Origin: CALTSX01 sp051647685
GTDB taxonomy: Bacteria > Chlamydiota > Chlamydiia > Chlamydiales > CALTSX01
Reading direction: 5' to 3'
Length of the DNA stretch: 38,517 bases
Assembly (NCBI GenBank): GCA_051647685.1
Contig: JBOFEG010000003.1
Coordinates: 1-38,517, forward strand
Numbering within the stretch: position 1 is the stretch's first letter; the number at the start of each line of letters is the position of its first letter. The notes below the pieces were generated by a model. It saw nothing but the letters and a program-made list of their open reading frames with translations. It did no database searches and was not told the DNA's origin. A program made the translations under genes and the position numbers. Of the stretch, positions 1 through 8,822 are shown in pieces.

Positions 1-1
1 A

Positions 2-445
2 AACAAAGAGTCACGAATCATAAGAGATCTAAATCACAAAATCTCAAAGAAAATCGTAACCGAAGTCGTACAAACTAACTCAGGAATAGTACTCGAAGAA
101 TTAAAGGGAATTAGAAAAACAGCAGAAACTTCCAAAAAATTCAGGTATGCTCTGAACAGTTGGTCTTTTTATCAATTGAAAATGTTCATACGATACAAGG
201 CTAAGCTGCTTGGCATACCAGTATCCGAGATTGATCCAAAATATACATCACAGCAGTGTAGTAAATGCGGACTTCTCGGTGAAAGAAAGGGAAAGAACTT
301 TAAGTGTTCGTGTGGACACGTTGAAAATGCTGATGTCAATGCGTCTTTCGTGATATCGCTGAGACATCAAGGCATTCTTCAATCTCCAGTAGACAGAGAT
401 ATTGGAGAGGGGCATCTGGCGTGCCCTAAGAGGCAAGTCGCTTGA
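2..445 (+). CDS. tnpB: RNA-guided nuclease TnpB, C-terminal part (5' end outside window)
   Basis: Frame 2 is open from the window edge to the TGA at 443-445, so this is the C-terminal 147 residues of a longer protein. It holds the second half of the RuvC-like nuclease: a conserved Glu in the LEELKGI motif (RuvC-II), then a zinc ribbon of the form CSKC...CSC, then an Asp in the NADVNAS motif (RuvC-III). TnpB is the transposon-encoded ancestor of Cas12; with a guide RNA from the element's right end it cuts DNA next to a short motif and helps the element persist. The visible catalytic residues are intact, so this end is not obviously decayed. A TTG at 176 could be mistaken for a start, but the family motifs continue upstream of it. 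Confidence 0.85.
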   Translation, partial: NKESRIIRDLNHKISKKIVTEVVQTNSGIVLEELKGIRKTAETSKKFRYALNSWSFYQLKMFIRYKAKLLGIPVSEIDPKYTSQQCSKCGLLGERKGKNFKCSCGHVENADVNASFVISLRHQGILQSPVDRDIGEGHLACPKRQVA

Positions 446-458
446 AAGAAGTCAAACC

Positions 459-839
459 TCAGAACCCCCTTGGCTTTAGCCTTGGGAGTATGTCAGAACT
501 GTATTCATCGAGCTTAGATGGGTTGATTAGTAGACCCTCTAAGATAGAAGTTTGATAAAGCTCTTGTATAGATCTCACGTTGCAACTGGGGTTACTTTTA
601 TATAGATAAAGAGTTTGTTGCCAAATCTGCCTTATATTTTTATCTATTTCTTCAGCTGTTTCATCAGATACTTTCCAGTTTCGAGATTGTAAAGCCAATA
701 CAATTTCTTCAAAAGAAGCTTCTTGATCTGCATTGTGAACAAGTTCTAAAGAGGAGTTAAGAAAGAAATCTCTAGTAGAGTTTTTTGCATTCTCAAATAA
801 TATAGTAAAGTTTTTTGAAACTGTTTTGAATTCTATCAT
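459..839 (-). CDS. Hypothetical protein, C-terminus replaced by insertion-sequence DNA
   Basis: The 126-codon ORF starts with ATG at 839. I recognise no family; it is mostly helical and polar, with no signal peptide or membrane segment. The last 11 residues (DILPRLKPRGF) are encoded by the right-end hairpin of the tnpB element, so only codons down to about position 496 are native. The natural C-terminus was therefore lost, probably when the element inserted, and the rest of the gene may lie on the other side of the element. No clear ribosome site is visible. It may be an expressed stub or a dead fragment. Confidence 0.5.
   Translation of the reverse strand: MIEFKTVSKNFTILFENAKNSTRDFFLNSSLELVHNADQEASFEEIVLALQSRNWKVSDETAEEIDKNIRQIWQQTLYLYKSNPSCNVRSIQELYQTSILEGLLINPSKLDEYSSDILPRLKPRGF
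465..495 (+). other. Right-end hairpin of the tnpB element, probable 3' end of its guide RNA (omega RNA)
   Basis: GGCT (472-475) pairs with AGCC (478-481) across a TT loop; outside a TT/TT internal loop, CCC (467-469) pairs with GGG (484-486). ATGTCA follows at 490-495. In IS605-family elements this imperfect hairpin is the right-end site recognised by TnpA, and the same transcript end forms the scaffold of the TnpB guide RNA, with the guide being the flanking DNA just past the element. If so, the guide here would begin at about 496. The RNA itself is inferred. Confidence 0.55.
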
Positions 840-960
840 ATAAATTTTAATTTAAAATAGTAATGAATTTATTTGCTTCTAACATATTAGATTAGAAATA
901 GAATTATAATTAATCAATTTATTTAATTAAAATAATTAAAAGGATGATCTTTTTAGAATA

Positions 961-3900
961 TTAAAGATATTTTCCCGTGTAGGAATCTTTTGCGTTTGCA
1001 ATTTGTTGGGGAGTTCCCGCAGCAATGACTCTGCCTCCCTTATTCCCTGATCCAGGACCCATATCGATAATATAATCACTATTTGCGATCAAATCGAGAT
1101 TATGTTCGATAAGCCAAAGCGAGTGTCCTTTAGAAATGAGTTCATTAAATACGGGAAGAAGGCATTGGATATCGGCTGGATGCAAACCGATACTTGGTTC
1201 ATCAAAGATATATACCGTGTTTCTTACCGTCTTTTTTAACAATTCTTTAGCCAGCTGCAATCTTTTAGATTCTCCCATTGAAAGAGTATGTACAGGTTGT
1301 CCTAAGAGTAAGTAAGATAATCCCATACGCTTTAATATATCTATGATTCTCGTAATTTTTGGATGGGGAGGAAGGAAGGAAATTACTTCATCAATGGTGT
1401 ATTGTAGCAAGTCACCAAAGTTTTTTCCTCGATAATAAATTGTGAGGCTCAAAGGATTTAACCTTTTTCCTAAGCAACTCTTGCAGGGGATTTGCACTTT
1501 CGGTAGGAATTGTAGATCAATCGTTTGCAATCCTATGCCGTAACATTGCATACACATTCCCGCAATGTGATTATAACTAAAATTTTTTGGCCTAAGATGT
1601 TTAATCTGTGCTTGAGGTAATCCAGCAAAAAACTGTCTCAAAGTGGGAGCGAGGTCAATGTATGTGTTTATATCAGCTCGATTGGTAGTTCCGACGGCAT
1701 CGGAATCCATATAAATTACGGATTGAATACGCTCTGTTCCCGATACTACGCCAAGATTTGTATCGAATAAAGGGGAATTAGAAAACTTGCTAGTGGCTTG
1801 ACGGAGCAAGGGCCATAGAATTTCTTGCATCAAAGTGGTTTTACCAGAACCCGAAACGCCTGTAATACAGACCATGCAATGCAATGGAATAGAAAGCGAT
1901 AGGTTATGGATATTATGTTTAGAACCATTTTTTAGATCGATAGTTTCTCGAGTCACTCGCTTCTTTTTCGTAAGAGGTATCTTCGATGTAGTTAAGTATT
2001 TTCCGGTGATAGATTGTGGGTCTTTTCTAATCTCTGGATAGGTACCCTCCGCAATAATTTTACCTCCACTGGGTCCACTACCTGGACCGAAGTCAATAAT
2101 ATAGTCCGCTTTGCGAATGATAGAGGGATCATTTTCTATGAATATAATGGTATTGCCAAGTCGAGACAGTTTTTGCAAAGCATTGAATAACATCTCTGTA
2201 TTATGGGGGTGAAGTCCGACTGTTGGTTCATCCAATATATATAGGCAGCCGGTGAGTTCTGTTGCAAGCTGTTTCGATAGCATCGCGCGTTGTGCCTCTC
2301 CATTACTCAAAGTGGGAGCTGTGCGATCTAGTGTCAAATAATCCAGTCCGAGGCTACATAAAATAGTAAGCCTTTTCCGTATTTGTTCTATAGGTTCAAG
2401 AATAGCCCTTTTCTGATGCAAGGAATCTAGCCAATTAAGGAGTGTAGCAAAAGGCGATGTGCATATATCGAGAATAGTGCGTCTCTCTACCATAACACCA
2501 CTCGGCAAAGGACTGAGTCTAGAACCTTTGCAAGCAGCGCAAGTATGTTGTTGCAGAAGTGCAAAGAGTTCGCTGGGCACAGAGATCGATTTACTCGCAG
2601 CAATCTCCTCTAGAATGAGATTTAGACCTTTCCATTTCCACTCGAGACCGGCATATTCAAAGGGAGTGGTGGAACCCCTACAAAAAGTGATTAGCTCTTT
2701 CTTTGGTAAATCGCGCAGAATTTCTTTCCCTGAGATCTTTAGAAAGCGCAGAACCACTGCAATAAAAGAATCTGCATAGCTATACTCTCTCCACAGTGTC
2801 TTGAGGATTTTTTCAACAGATAGCGACAGAAAACTCTCGTTGTATTCTACATGAGCGCCCCATGTGAAACCAAGTCCTTGACAAACTGGACACATCCCTT
2901 CTCTATTATTAAAAGAAAATAGATGAGGGGTAAGAGAGGGGTAGGATTTTCCGGTTTTAGGCGCTGCAAAAGCGAGATTAAAAAAGAGATCGCGATCGGG
3001 CAGAGCTATGATTAGTTCGCCAGGGGATCTAGACAAGGCAAGTTCAATTGCGGACATAATTCGCGCATCGATTCCTTTCTTAATAATAAAGCGATCGATA
3101 ACGAGCTCCAGACGATTTTTTTGTTTTGCATCCCAAGGTATGGTATCGGTTATTGCAAAATGGACTCCATTGACCCTCAAGCGAGTAAAACCATCTCGCT
3201 GCAGACGCTGCAGAGTTTTATCGAAAGAATAGATCAATCGTATTTCGCTCAAAACAATCACTTTAGTTTGAGCGGGGAGGGAGAGTATTTGCTTTTGTAC
3301 ATATTCTTTACTAATAGATACGAGTCTCTCGCCAGTTTCTGGACAATAAGCCTCTCCCACTGTGCAGAAAATAAGTCTGAGGTAGTCATAAATTTCTGTC
3401 ATAGTTCCAAGAGTACTTCTCGGAGTACCTGTATGTTTTTTTTGTTCTACTGCAATAGTTGGAGAGAGACCACTAATTCTCTCCACTTTCGCAGGTGGCA
3501 TCTGACTTACAAATTGTCTCATGTAAGAAGAGAGAGTAGAGGTATATCGCCGCTGTCCTTCCGAATAGATCGTATCAAAAGCAAAGGAACTTTTACCGGA
3601 ACCAGATAGACCTGTGCATGCGGTAATTTTCCCAATCGGTATTTGTGTCGAAACTGCTTGTAAATTATTTTGCGATGCACCTATAACTTCTATGCTACTC
3701 GGTGGATCCGGTATAAATATTGGAGTTTTTTGGTGCTTACCCGAACGTAATTTTTTTAAAGCAAGTCCCGTAAAAGTGGTTTGCTGAGATAAACTCTTAG
3801 GCCTTCCAGCGAACACGATTGTGCCGCCGGCGTCACCACCATCGGGGCCAAGGTCGATTACATGGTCGGCAGCACTGATAAAGTCTAAGTGATGTTCAAT

Positions 3901-6546
3901 AACTACTGCGCTATTTTTCTTATCTACTAGTTCTTGAATAATTTGTAGTACATTTGCAATATCAGAAATATGAAGTCCGGTAGTCGGTTCGTCTAATATA
4001 TAGAGAGTTTTTCCGGTATCGGGTCGCACGAGTTCTTTAGCGAGTTTCATTCTCTGTGCTTCGCCACCGGATAGAGTTGCAGAGGATTGTCCCAGTACGA
4101 TGTACCCAAGTCCTACTTTCTCGAGTAACTCAAGTTTACGACGGATATTCGGAATAGCAGTAAAGAATTTTCTCGCCTCTACAATGCTCATCTGTAAGAT
4201 ATCGAAGATATTTTTTTCATTGTAGGTTATCTTAAGAGTTTCTGGATCGAAACGCTTACCGCCGCATAGGGGACATCTTTCTATTTGATCTTCCAAGAAA
4301 TCCATGTCTATGCGGACATATCCCATTCCTTTGCACCGAGAGCAATTGCCATCGGAGAGATTAAAACTAAACCGGCTTCTTGCAAATCCTTCCGCGAGAC
4401 TCGACGGTAATTTTGCAAAGAGAGAGCGAATGTCGTCAAAGAGTTTAATATAAGTCGCCGGATTGGATCTTGAACTTCTGCCAATCGGGGATTGATCAAT
4501 CGCAATGATTTTATCGATATGTTCCATTCCGGTAATGGTTTTATGTTTTCCAATGGATAAATGAGAACGATGGAGTGCATTAGAAAGAGCCGGATAGAGG
4601 ATATCGATAATTAATGAGGACTTTCCAGAACCAGAGACTCCTGTCACTACTGTTAGAGCTTCTAAGGGAATAGTGACATCAATATTTTTTAAATTGTGAT
4701 GCCTTGCACCAAGAATCGATAGGGCTTTCCCACAAAAAGTTCTCTCCATAGATGGAAATTTTTGTGCCTTCTTCGCCAGATACTTGCCCGTAATAGAGCG
4801 TTTATTTCGGATAATCTCTTGCAGTGTCCCTTGCGCTACAATTTGTCCGCCAAATCGCCCAGCTCCGGGACCGACGTCTACAATTTCGTCCGCTCGCCTA
4901 ATAATATCTTCATCGTGTTCGACGACGAGAACTGTGTTGCCTTGGTCTCTCATGGCATGTAATATTGCAATCAATCGCTCACTATCTCTCGCGTGCAAAC
5001 CAATCGAGGGTTCATCTAATATATACGTTGTGCCAGTAATTCCAAGCCCCAAATGAGCGATGATGTGCACCCGCTGCAATTCTCCTCCTGAAAGGGTATT
5101 AGAAGCTCTATGAAGAGTGATATAATCTAGGCGAAGTTGAAGTAGAAAAGTAATGCGTCGGTTAATTTCTTCTAAGAGATCTTTTGCAATGATTTTTTCT
5201 CGAGCCTTTAGTTGCAATTTTGCAAAAAAGTCAGCTAGTTTATCAAAAGATAGATTAGAAATTTCACCGATTCGTTTGTTGCCAACTCTCGCATGGGATG
5301 GATAGGGGCGCAGTCTACTGCCATGACACAAGGGACAAATGCCAATATGCATGAGGGCTTGGATATTTTGTTTATATTTTTGAGAAGTGGCTTTATTGTA
5401 CCGATCTCTGGCTTCCCATAATACTCCTTTCCATGCAACATATTCCGTCCAAGATTGCCGCGTCTCGGGATGCACGAAGGTCATTTTCGTCCATTTTTTG
5501 TCATTTCCGTACAGAAAAATATGTTTTGCTGCATTGCTTATGTTTTTCCAGGGAGTGCGCAGAGAAAAGCGATATATTTTTGCGAGGTTCCGATAGATGT
5601 TTCCCCATTTTACCGTATCATAACTCCCGGCAATAATACACGCGCCCTCTGCTATTGATTTATTTTCATTGATGATAAGAGATAAGTCAAACTCTTCATA
5701 TTCTCCAAGCCCAAGGCATTTCTCACACATACCATCGGGATGATTAAAGGAAAAATCACTAGGCTCTAGAGGTGGGTAGGAGACTTTTGACTGAGTAGAA
5801 TAGGAATGAGTCGATAGCAGAACTTCTTGCTTGTCGGATAAATACAGAATGCAAGTGCCATTTCCATTCTCTAATGCTTTTGCTGTAGCTTCCTTCAACC
5901 TATCGATATTTTTAGTCACATTTTGTAATCGATCAATCACGAGATCTATAGAATTCGTGGCTCCGCCATTAATATGTAGTGTATCCGACAAATTATAAAA
6001 CTTTTTATCCAATCGAATGCGCACAAATCCTTGCCTGAGCAAATGCGAGATTTCCTCATGCAAAGGTAAATCATAAGGGTAGGGAGCTAGAATTTGAATG
6101 GGATTATTTTTCGCAAGGACTACTATTTTTTCTATGATTTGTTCACTGCTCTGCGCCCCCACAGGCTCTCCACTGATGGGACAATATGCCTTCCCAATTC
6201 TTGCATATAATACACGCAGCAAATCATATATACCCGTAATCGTACCCACAGTAGATCGCGGATTCTTCATAATTCCAGATTGTTTGACAGCAATAGTCGG
6301 AGAAATTCCGGATATACGATCTGCCTTTGGTCTTGGTAGGTTGCCCATTTGCCGCCTCATATAAATCGATAGCGATTCAATGTAGCGGCGCTGACCTTCT
6401 ATGTGAATCGTATCAAAGGCGATCGATGATTTGCCCGATCCAGACACTCCTGTAAATACAATAAATTTTCCAGGTTGCAGGATACAGTCAATTCCTTGTA
6501 AATTATGTACTCGAACACCTTTCAATTCTATGTTTGGTTGCTTCAT
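961..6546 (-). CDS. uvrA: Double-length UvrA, DNA damage recognition ATPase of nucleotide excision repair
   Basis: At 1861 residues this is two UvrA units (about 940 each) fused head to tail, as known in chlamydiae; it would act as an internal dimer that loads UvrB on damaged DNA. Four Walker A motifs are seen: GVSGSGKSS at 33-41 and about 634, GLSGSGKSS at about 977, and GVSGSGKTT at about 1561. Each is followed by a signature helix and a Walker B motif (ILDEP or IFDEP). All four zinc modules keep their CxxC pairs (CEKC/CPLC, CSRC/CPLC, CPVC/CAAC, CMQC/CKSC). The first unit has two regular LSGGE signatures; the second has LSNGE and LSMGE, so its two signatures are degenerate. Start is ATG at 6546. 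It is transcribed away from pyk. Confidence 0.97.
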   Translation of the reverse strand: MKQPNIELKGVRVHNLQGIDCILQPGKFIVFTGVSGSGKSSIAFDTIHIEGQRRYIESLSIYMRRQMGNLPRPKADRISGISPTIAVKQSGIMKNPRSTVGTITGIYDLLRVLYARIGKAYCPISGEPVGAQSSEQIIEKIVVLAKNNPIQILAPYPYDLPLHEEISHLLRQGFVRIRLDKKFYNLSDTLHINGGATNSIDLVIDRLQNVTKNIDRLKEATAKALENGNGTCILYLSDKQEVLLSTHSYSTQSKVSYPPLEPSDFSFNHPDGMCEKCLGLGEYEEFDLSLIINENKSIAEGACIIAGSYDTVKWGNIYRNLAKIYRFSLRTPWKNISNAAKHIFLYGNDKKWTKMTFVHPETRQSWTEYVAWKGVLWEARDRYNKATSQKYKQNIQALMHIGICPLCHGSRLRPYPSHARVGNKRIGEISNLSFDKLADFFAKLQLKAREKIIAKDLLEEINRRITFLLQLRLDYITLHRASNTLSGGELQRVHIIAHLGLGITGTTYILDEPSIGLHARDSERLIAILHAMRDQGNTVLVVEHDEDIIRRADEIVDVGPGAGRFGGQIVAQGTLQEIIRNKRSITGKYLAKKAQKFPSMERTFCGKALSILGARHHNLKNIDVTIPLEALTVVTGVSGSGKSSLIIDILYPALSNALHRSHLSIGKHKTITGMEHIDKIIAIDQSPIGRSSRSNPATYIKLFDDIRSLFAKLPSSLAEGFARSRFSFNLSDGNCSRCKGMGYVRIDMDFLEDQIERCPLCGGKRFDPETLKITYNEKNIFDILQMSIVEARKFFTAIPNIRRKLELLEKVGLGYIVLGQSSATLSGGEAQRMKLAKELVRPDTGKTLYILDEPTTGLHISDIANVLQIIQELVDKKNSAVVIEHHLDFISAADHVIDLGPDGGDAGGTIVFAGRPKSLSQQTTFTGLALKKLRSGKHQKTPIFIPDPPSSIEVIGASQNNLQAVSTQIPIGKITACTGLSGSGKSSFAFDTIYSEGQRRYTSTLSSYMRQFVSQMPPAKVERISGLSPTIAVEQKKHTGTPRSTLGTMTEIYDYLRLIFCTVGEAYCPETGERLVSISKEYVQKQILSLPAQTKVIVLSEIRLIYSFDKTLQRLQRDGFTRLRVNGVHFAITDTIPWDAKQKNRLELVIDRFIIKKGIDARIMSAIELALSRSPGELIIALPDRDLFFNLAFAAPKTGKSYPSLTPHLFSFNNREGMCPVCQGLGFTWGAHVEYNESFLSLSVEKILKTLWREYSYADSFIAVVLRFLKISGKEILRDLPKKELITFCRGSTTPFEYAGLEWKWKGLNLILEEIAASKSISVPSELFALLQQHTCAACKGSRLSPLPSGVMVERRTILDICTSPFATLLNWLDSLHQKRAILEPIEQIRKRLTILCSLGLDYLTLDRTAPTLSNGEAQRAMLSKQLATELTGCLYILDEPTVGLHPHNTEMLFNALQKLSRLGNTIIFIENDPSIIRKADYIIDFGPGSGPSGGKIIAEGTYPEIRKDPQSITGKYLTTSKIPLTKKKRVTRETIDLKNGSKHNIHNLSLSIPLHCMVCITGVSGSGKTTLMQEILWPLLRQATSKFSNSPLFDTNLGVVSGTERIQSVIYMDSDAVGTTNRADINTYIDLAPTLRQFFAGLPQAQIKHLRPKNFSYNHIAGMCMQCYGIGLQTIDLQFLPKVQIPCKSCLGKRLNPLSLTIYYRGKNFGDLLQYTIDEVISFLPPHPKITRIIDILKRMGLSYLLLGQPVHTLSMGESKRLQLAKELLKKTVRNTVYIFDEPSIGLHPADIQCLLPVFNELISKGHSLWLIEHNLDLIANSDYIIDMGPGSGNKGGRVIAAGTPQQIANAKDSYTGKYL

Positions 6547-6575
6547 CTTATATTTTTGAATCTCTGATATGCATT

Positions 6576-6604
6576 AGTTTATTCTTTTTGATGAGAAGGA
6601 TCAA
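6576..6604 (-). promoter_or_regulatory. Candidate uvrA promoter
   Basis: Read on the minus strand, TTGATC (6599-6604) and TAAACT (6576-6581) are separated by 17 bases, a fair match to a main-sigma promoter, and lie about 30 bases upstream of the uvrA ATG. Each box matches consensus at only four of six positions, so this is a suggestion. Confidence 0.35.
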
Positions 6605-6661
6605 TTCTAATTATTTCGAGGTTAGATATAAGGAAAATTAACACTCAATTGAGAAATCGAT

Positions 6662-8434
6662 ATGGACATAAAAACAAAAATCGTATGCACGATAGGCCCG
6701 GCTGTTACCTCTCGAAAGAAATTAGAGCAGCTCGTAGAGTCGGGAATGAATGTAGCGCGTCTCAATTGTAGCCATGGAAATCATCGACAATATGCACAAG
6801 TCATTCAATACCTAAAAGAGATTCGCAAACAAAAATCAATTCCTCTTGCCATTATGTTGGACCTGCGAGGCCCTGAAATTCGTATTGGGAAAATTTCGGG
6901 TGGATCCATTACCCTCCGAAAGGGACAAAAAATTAAGCTTGTCTCTACAAAAACTCTTGGAAACCGCAAACAAATTAGCCTGAGCCCTGCTTCTATTTTG
7001 GTTAACTTACAACCGGGCATGTCTATTCTATTTGACGATGGTTTAATTTCTGCTGAAGTGATTAAAGTCACCAAAAGCGCTATAGATATCGCGATTAAAA
7101 ATCCGGGCAAATTATTTTCCAATAAAGGAGTCAACATTCCTGATTATGAACATCCTATATCGACTAGAGGAACTAAAGATTTAAAAGATGTTCTTTTTGG
7201 CTGCAGGATGGATGTCGATTGCATCGCCCTCTCTTTTGTCCAATCGGTAGAACAAATTGAAGAGGTAAGAAAAATTCTCTGCAAAATGGAAAAAGAATCG
7301 ATTTTTATTATCTCTAAAATTGAAAGCGCAAAAGGAATTGCTAATCTGGATTCGATCATTCAAGCTTGCGACGGTATTATGATTGCTCGGGGGGATCTCG
7401 GAGTAGAACTCCCAATCACCACCATTCCCAGATTGCAGCAACTGATCATTTATAAATGCTACCAAGCGGCAAAACCAGTGATTACTGCAACGCAGATGCT
7501 AGAATCTATGATGGTACAACCAAGACCCACGCGTGCAGAAGTATCCGATATTGCTAATGCCGTTTTGGATGGATCTTCTGCCGTTATGTTATCGGGAGAA
7601 ACTGCAATAGGCGCCTATCCAATCGAAGCTCTGCAGATGATGCGCAGCGTAATTGTGGAGGCGGAGAAAGAGAAGAATAGACTTAATCTACCGGAAGGGG
7701 AAGGAGAAAGTTCTTTGCTGGACGTTTCTTCCTCACTCGCATTTGCAACAGCGCAAATCGCTAGCAGCATTCGCGCAAAAGCGATTTTTGCCTATACCGA
7801 AGCCGGAATGACTATTCGGGCTATGACCCGCTTCCATCTTACATGCTGGATTATAGCGATTACTACCAATCCAAAAACGTATCATCAATTGTCTCTTAGC
7901 TGGGGAGTGATTCCTCTCTTAGAAGATAGTTACCACTTTAAAAATAGCTTTCAGGCTGTCAGCGATTATTCTATTCGCGCCGGAATTATTTCTATCGGAG
8001 ATTTTGTCATTGTAATCTCTAGATCTCCCTTTGACACACAAAAGCAGATGGGAATGGTTACTGTAATGAACATTGGAGATGTCATTGTCCGTGGTCTTGC
8101 AACCAGTGGAAATAGAGCGTCTGGTACAGCTAAGGTAATCACTTCAAAATCTGCTATTGATGCTTGCTGCACTGAAGAAATGAAAGAGCCATACATCCTC
8201 GTGACGTCGCAGTGTAATAGCTTTATTTTGCCGTTGCTCGAAAAAGCGATGGGCCTCATTGTACAAAACTATCCAGAAGATATCGAATCAGAAAAATTTG
8301 CTTACAAGATGAGTAAAAAGAAAAAAATACCACTGCTACTCCGCGCATGGAATGCTTGCTCTTTGATTAAAGAAGGGGATTTGATTACATTGGATGCGAA
8401 GAAGGGTGTAGTATTGCGGGATGTGGTAGTATAA
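6662..8434 (+). CDS. pyk: Pyruvate kinase with an extra C-terminal domain
   Basis: This enzyme turns phosphoenolpyruvate and ADP into pyruvate and ATP in glycolysis. The N-terminal barrel has the expected motifs: KIVCTIGPA at the start, ARLNCSHG, LDLRGPEIRIG, the catalytic-lysine segment IISKIES, the metal-site segment ARGDLGVELP, and ITATQMLESM. At 590 residues it is about 110 longer than the basic enzyme. The tail from about residue 475 (beginning GLATSGNRASGTAKV) resembles the swivelling PEP-utilising domain added to some Bacillus-type pyruvate kinases; the phospho-accepting His of that domain is not seen (the corresponding stretch reads SEKFAYKMSKKKK), as expected for a structural copy. 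ATG at 6662 is chosen because the TKIVCTIGPA motif begins five codons later. A decayed copy of this gene's 3' end lies at 10764-10986. Confidence 0.97.
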   Translation: MDIKTKIVCTIGPAVTSRKKLEQLVESGMNVARLNCSHGNHRQYAQVIQYLKEIRKQKSIPLAIMLDLRGPEIRIGKISGGSITLRKGQKIKLVSTKTLGNRKQISLSPASILVNLQPGMSILFDDGLISAEVIKVTKSAIDIAIKNPGKLFSNKGVNIPDYEHPISTRGTKDLKDVLFGCRMDVDCIALSFVQSVEQIEEVRKILCKMEKESIFIISKIESAKGIANLDSIIQACDGIMIARGDLGVELPITTIPRLQQLIIYKCYQAAKPVITATQMLESMMVQPRPTRAEVSDIANAVLDGSSAVMLSGETAIGAYPIEALQMMRSVIVEAEKEKNRLNLPEGEGESSLLDVSSSLAFATAQIASSIRAKAIFAYTEAGMTIRAMTRFHLTCWIIAITTNPKTYHQLSLSWGVIPLLEDSYHFKNSFQAVSDYSIRAGIISIGDFVIVISRSPFDTQKQMGMVTVMNIGDVIVRGLATSGNRASGTAKVITSKSAIDACCTEEMKEPYILVTSQCNSFILPLLEKAMGLIVQNYPEDIESEKFAYKMSKKKKIPLLLRAWNACSLIKEGDLITLDAKKGVVLRDVVV

Positions 8435-8822
8435 TTCTCAGGATTTCATCCTATAAATAATTATAATTATTTACTAAATAAATTAAATATATTCCTTGTT
8501 AATGTATAAGTTTATAATTCACAATACATTAATAAAATTATAAAAAACAAAAATAGTTTATATCTATAACGCATATTTATATTCATGCTATTATTAAAAA
8601 CAACAAAATTAATTTAAATTTTTATCAAAGAATAATCGATCATAATTATTTTATAATTTGTAATTAATTTTGAAAATATCATCTACATAAAAAGAGACGT
8701 AACTCTGTTACTACAATAGTTATTGTTTTGAGCACAATAAAATTAGATTATTATATCCCTAAAAATACCCTTATTATGGATGGTTTTAAAAATAGAATGA
8801 AAAACACATAAAAAAGGATAAC
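8435..8822. other. AT-rich gap between pyk and the Sel1-repeat gene
   Basis: This stretch is very rich in A and T and full of short runs. I see no ORF and no RNA gene. It holds a small inverted repeat, GTAAC-TCT-GTTAC, at about 8699-8711, and a promoter candidate at 8728-8756. A short stem (AGGAT/ATCCT) just after the pyk stop has no following T-run and is a poor terminator. Confidence 0.5.
8728..8756 (+). promoter_or_regulatory. Candidate promoter of the Sel1-repeat gene
   Basis: TTGAGC (8728-8733) and TTATAT (8751-8756) are 17 bases apart, about 65 bases upstream of the ATG at 8823. In so AT-rich a stretch a chance match is possible. Confidence 0.35.

Larger units (their letters stand above)
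1..495 (+). mobile_element. Right end of an IS200/IS605-type (tnpB) element
   Basis: The first 495 bases read as the 3' part of a TnpB-encoding insertion sequence: the tnpB coding region runs off the left edge of the window and is followed by a GC-rich hairpin and a short terminal motif (ATGTCA at 490-495), the layout of IS605-type right ends. These elements have hairpins instead of terminal inverted repeats and make no target duplication. The boundary at 495 is inferred from the typical end motif and from the fact that the ORF coming from the right loses its own sequence here. The left end, and whether a tnpA is present, lie outside the window. Confidence 0.75.

Noticed and set aside
3121..3609. 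162-residue plus-strand ORF inside uvrA
   Set aside because: It is antisense to the well-conserved second UvrA unit and has the irregular composition of a shadow frame; no family motif.
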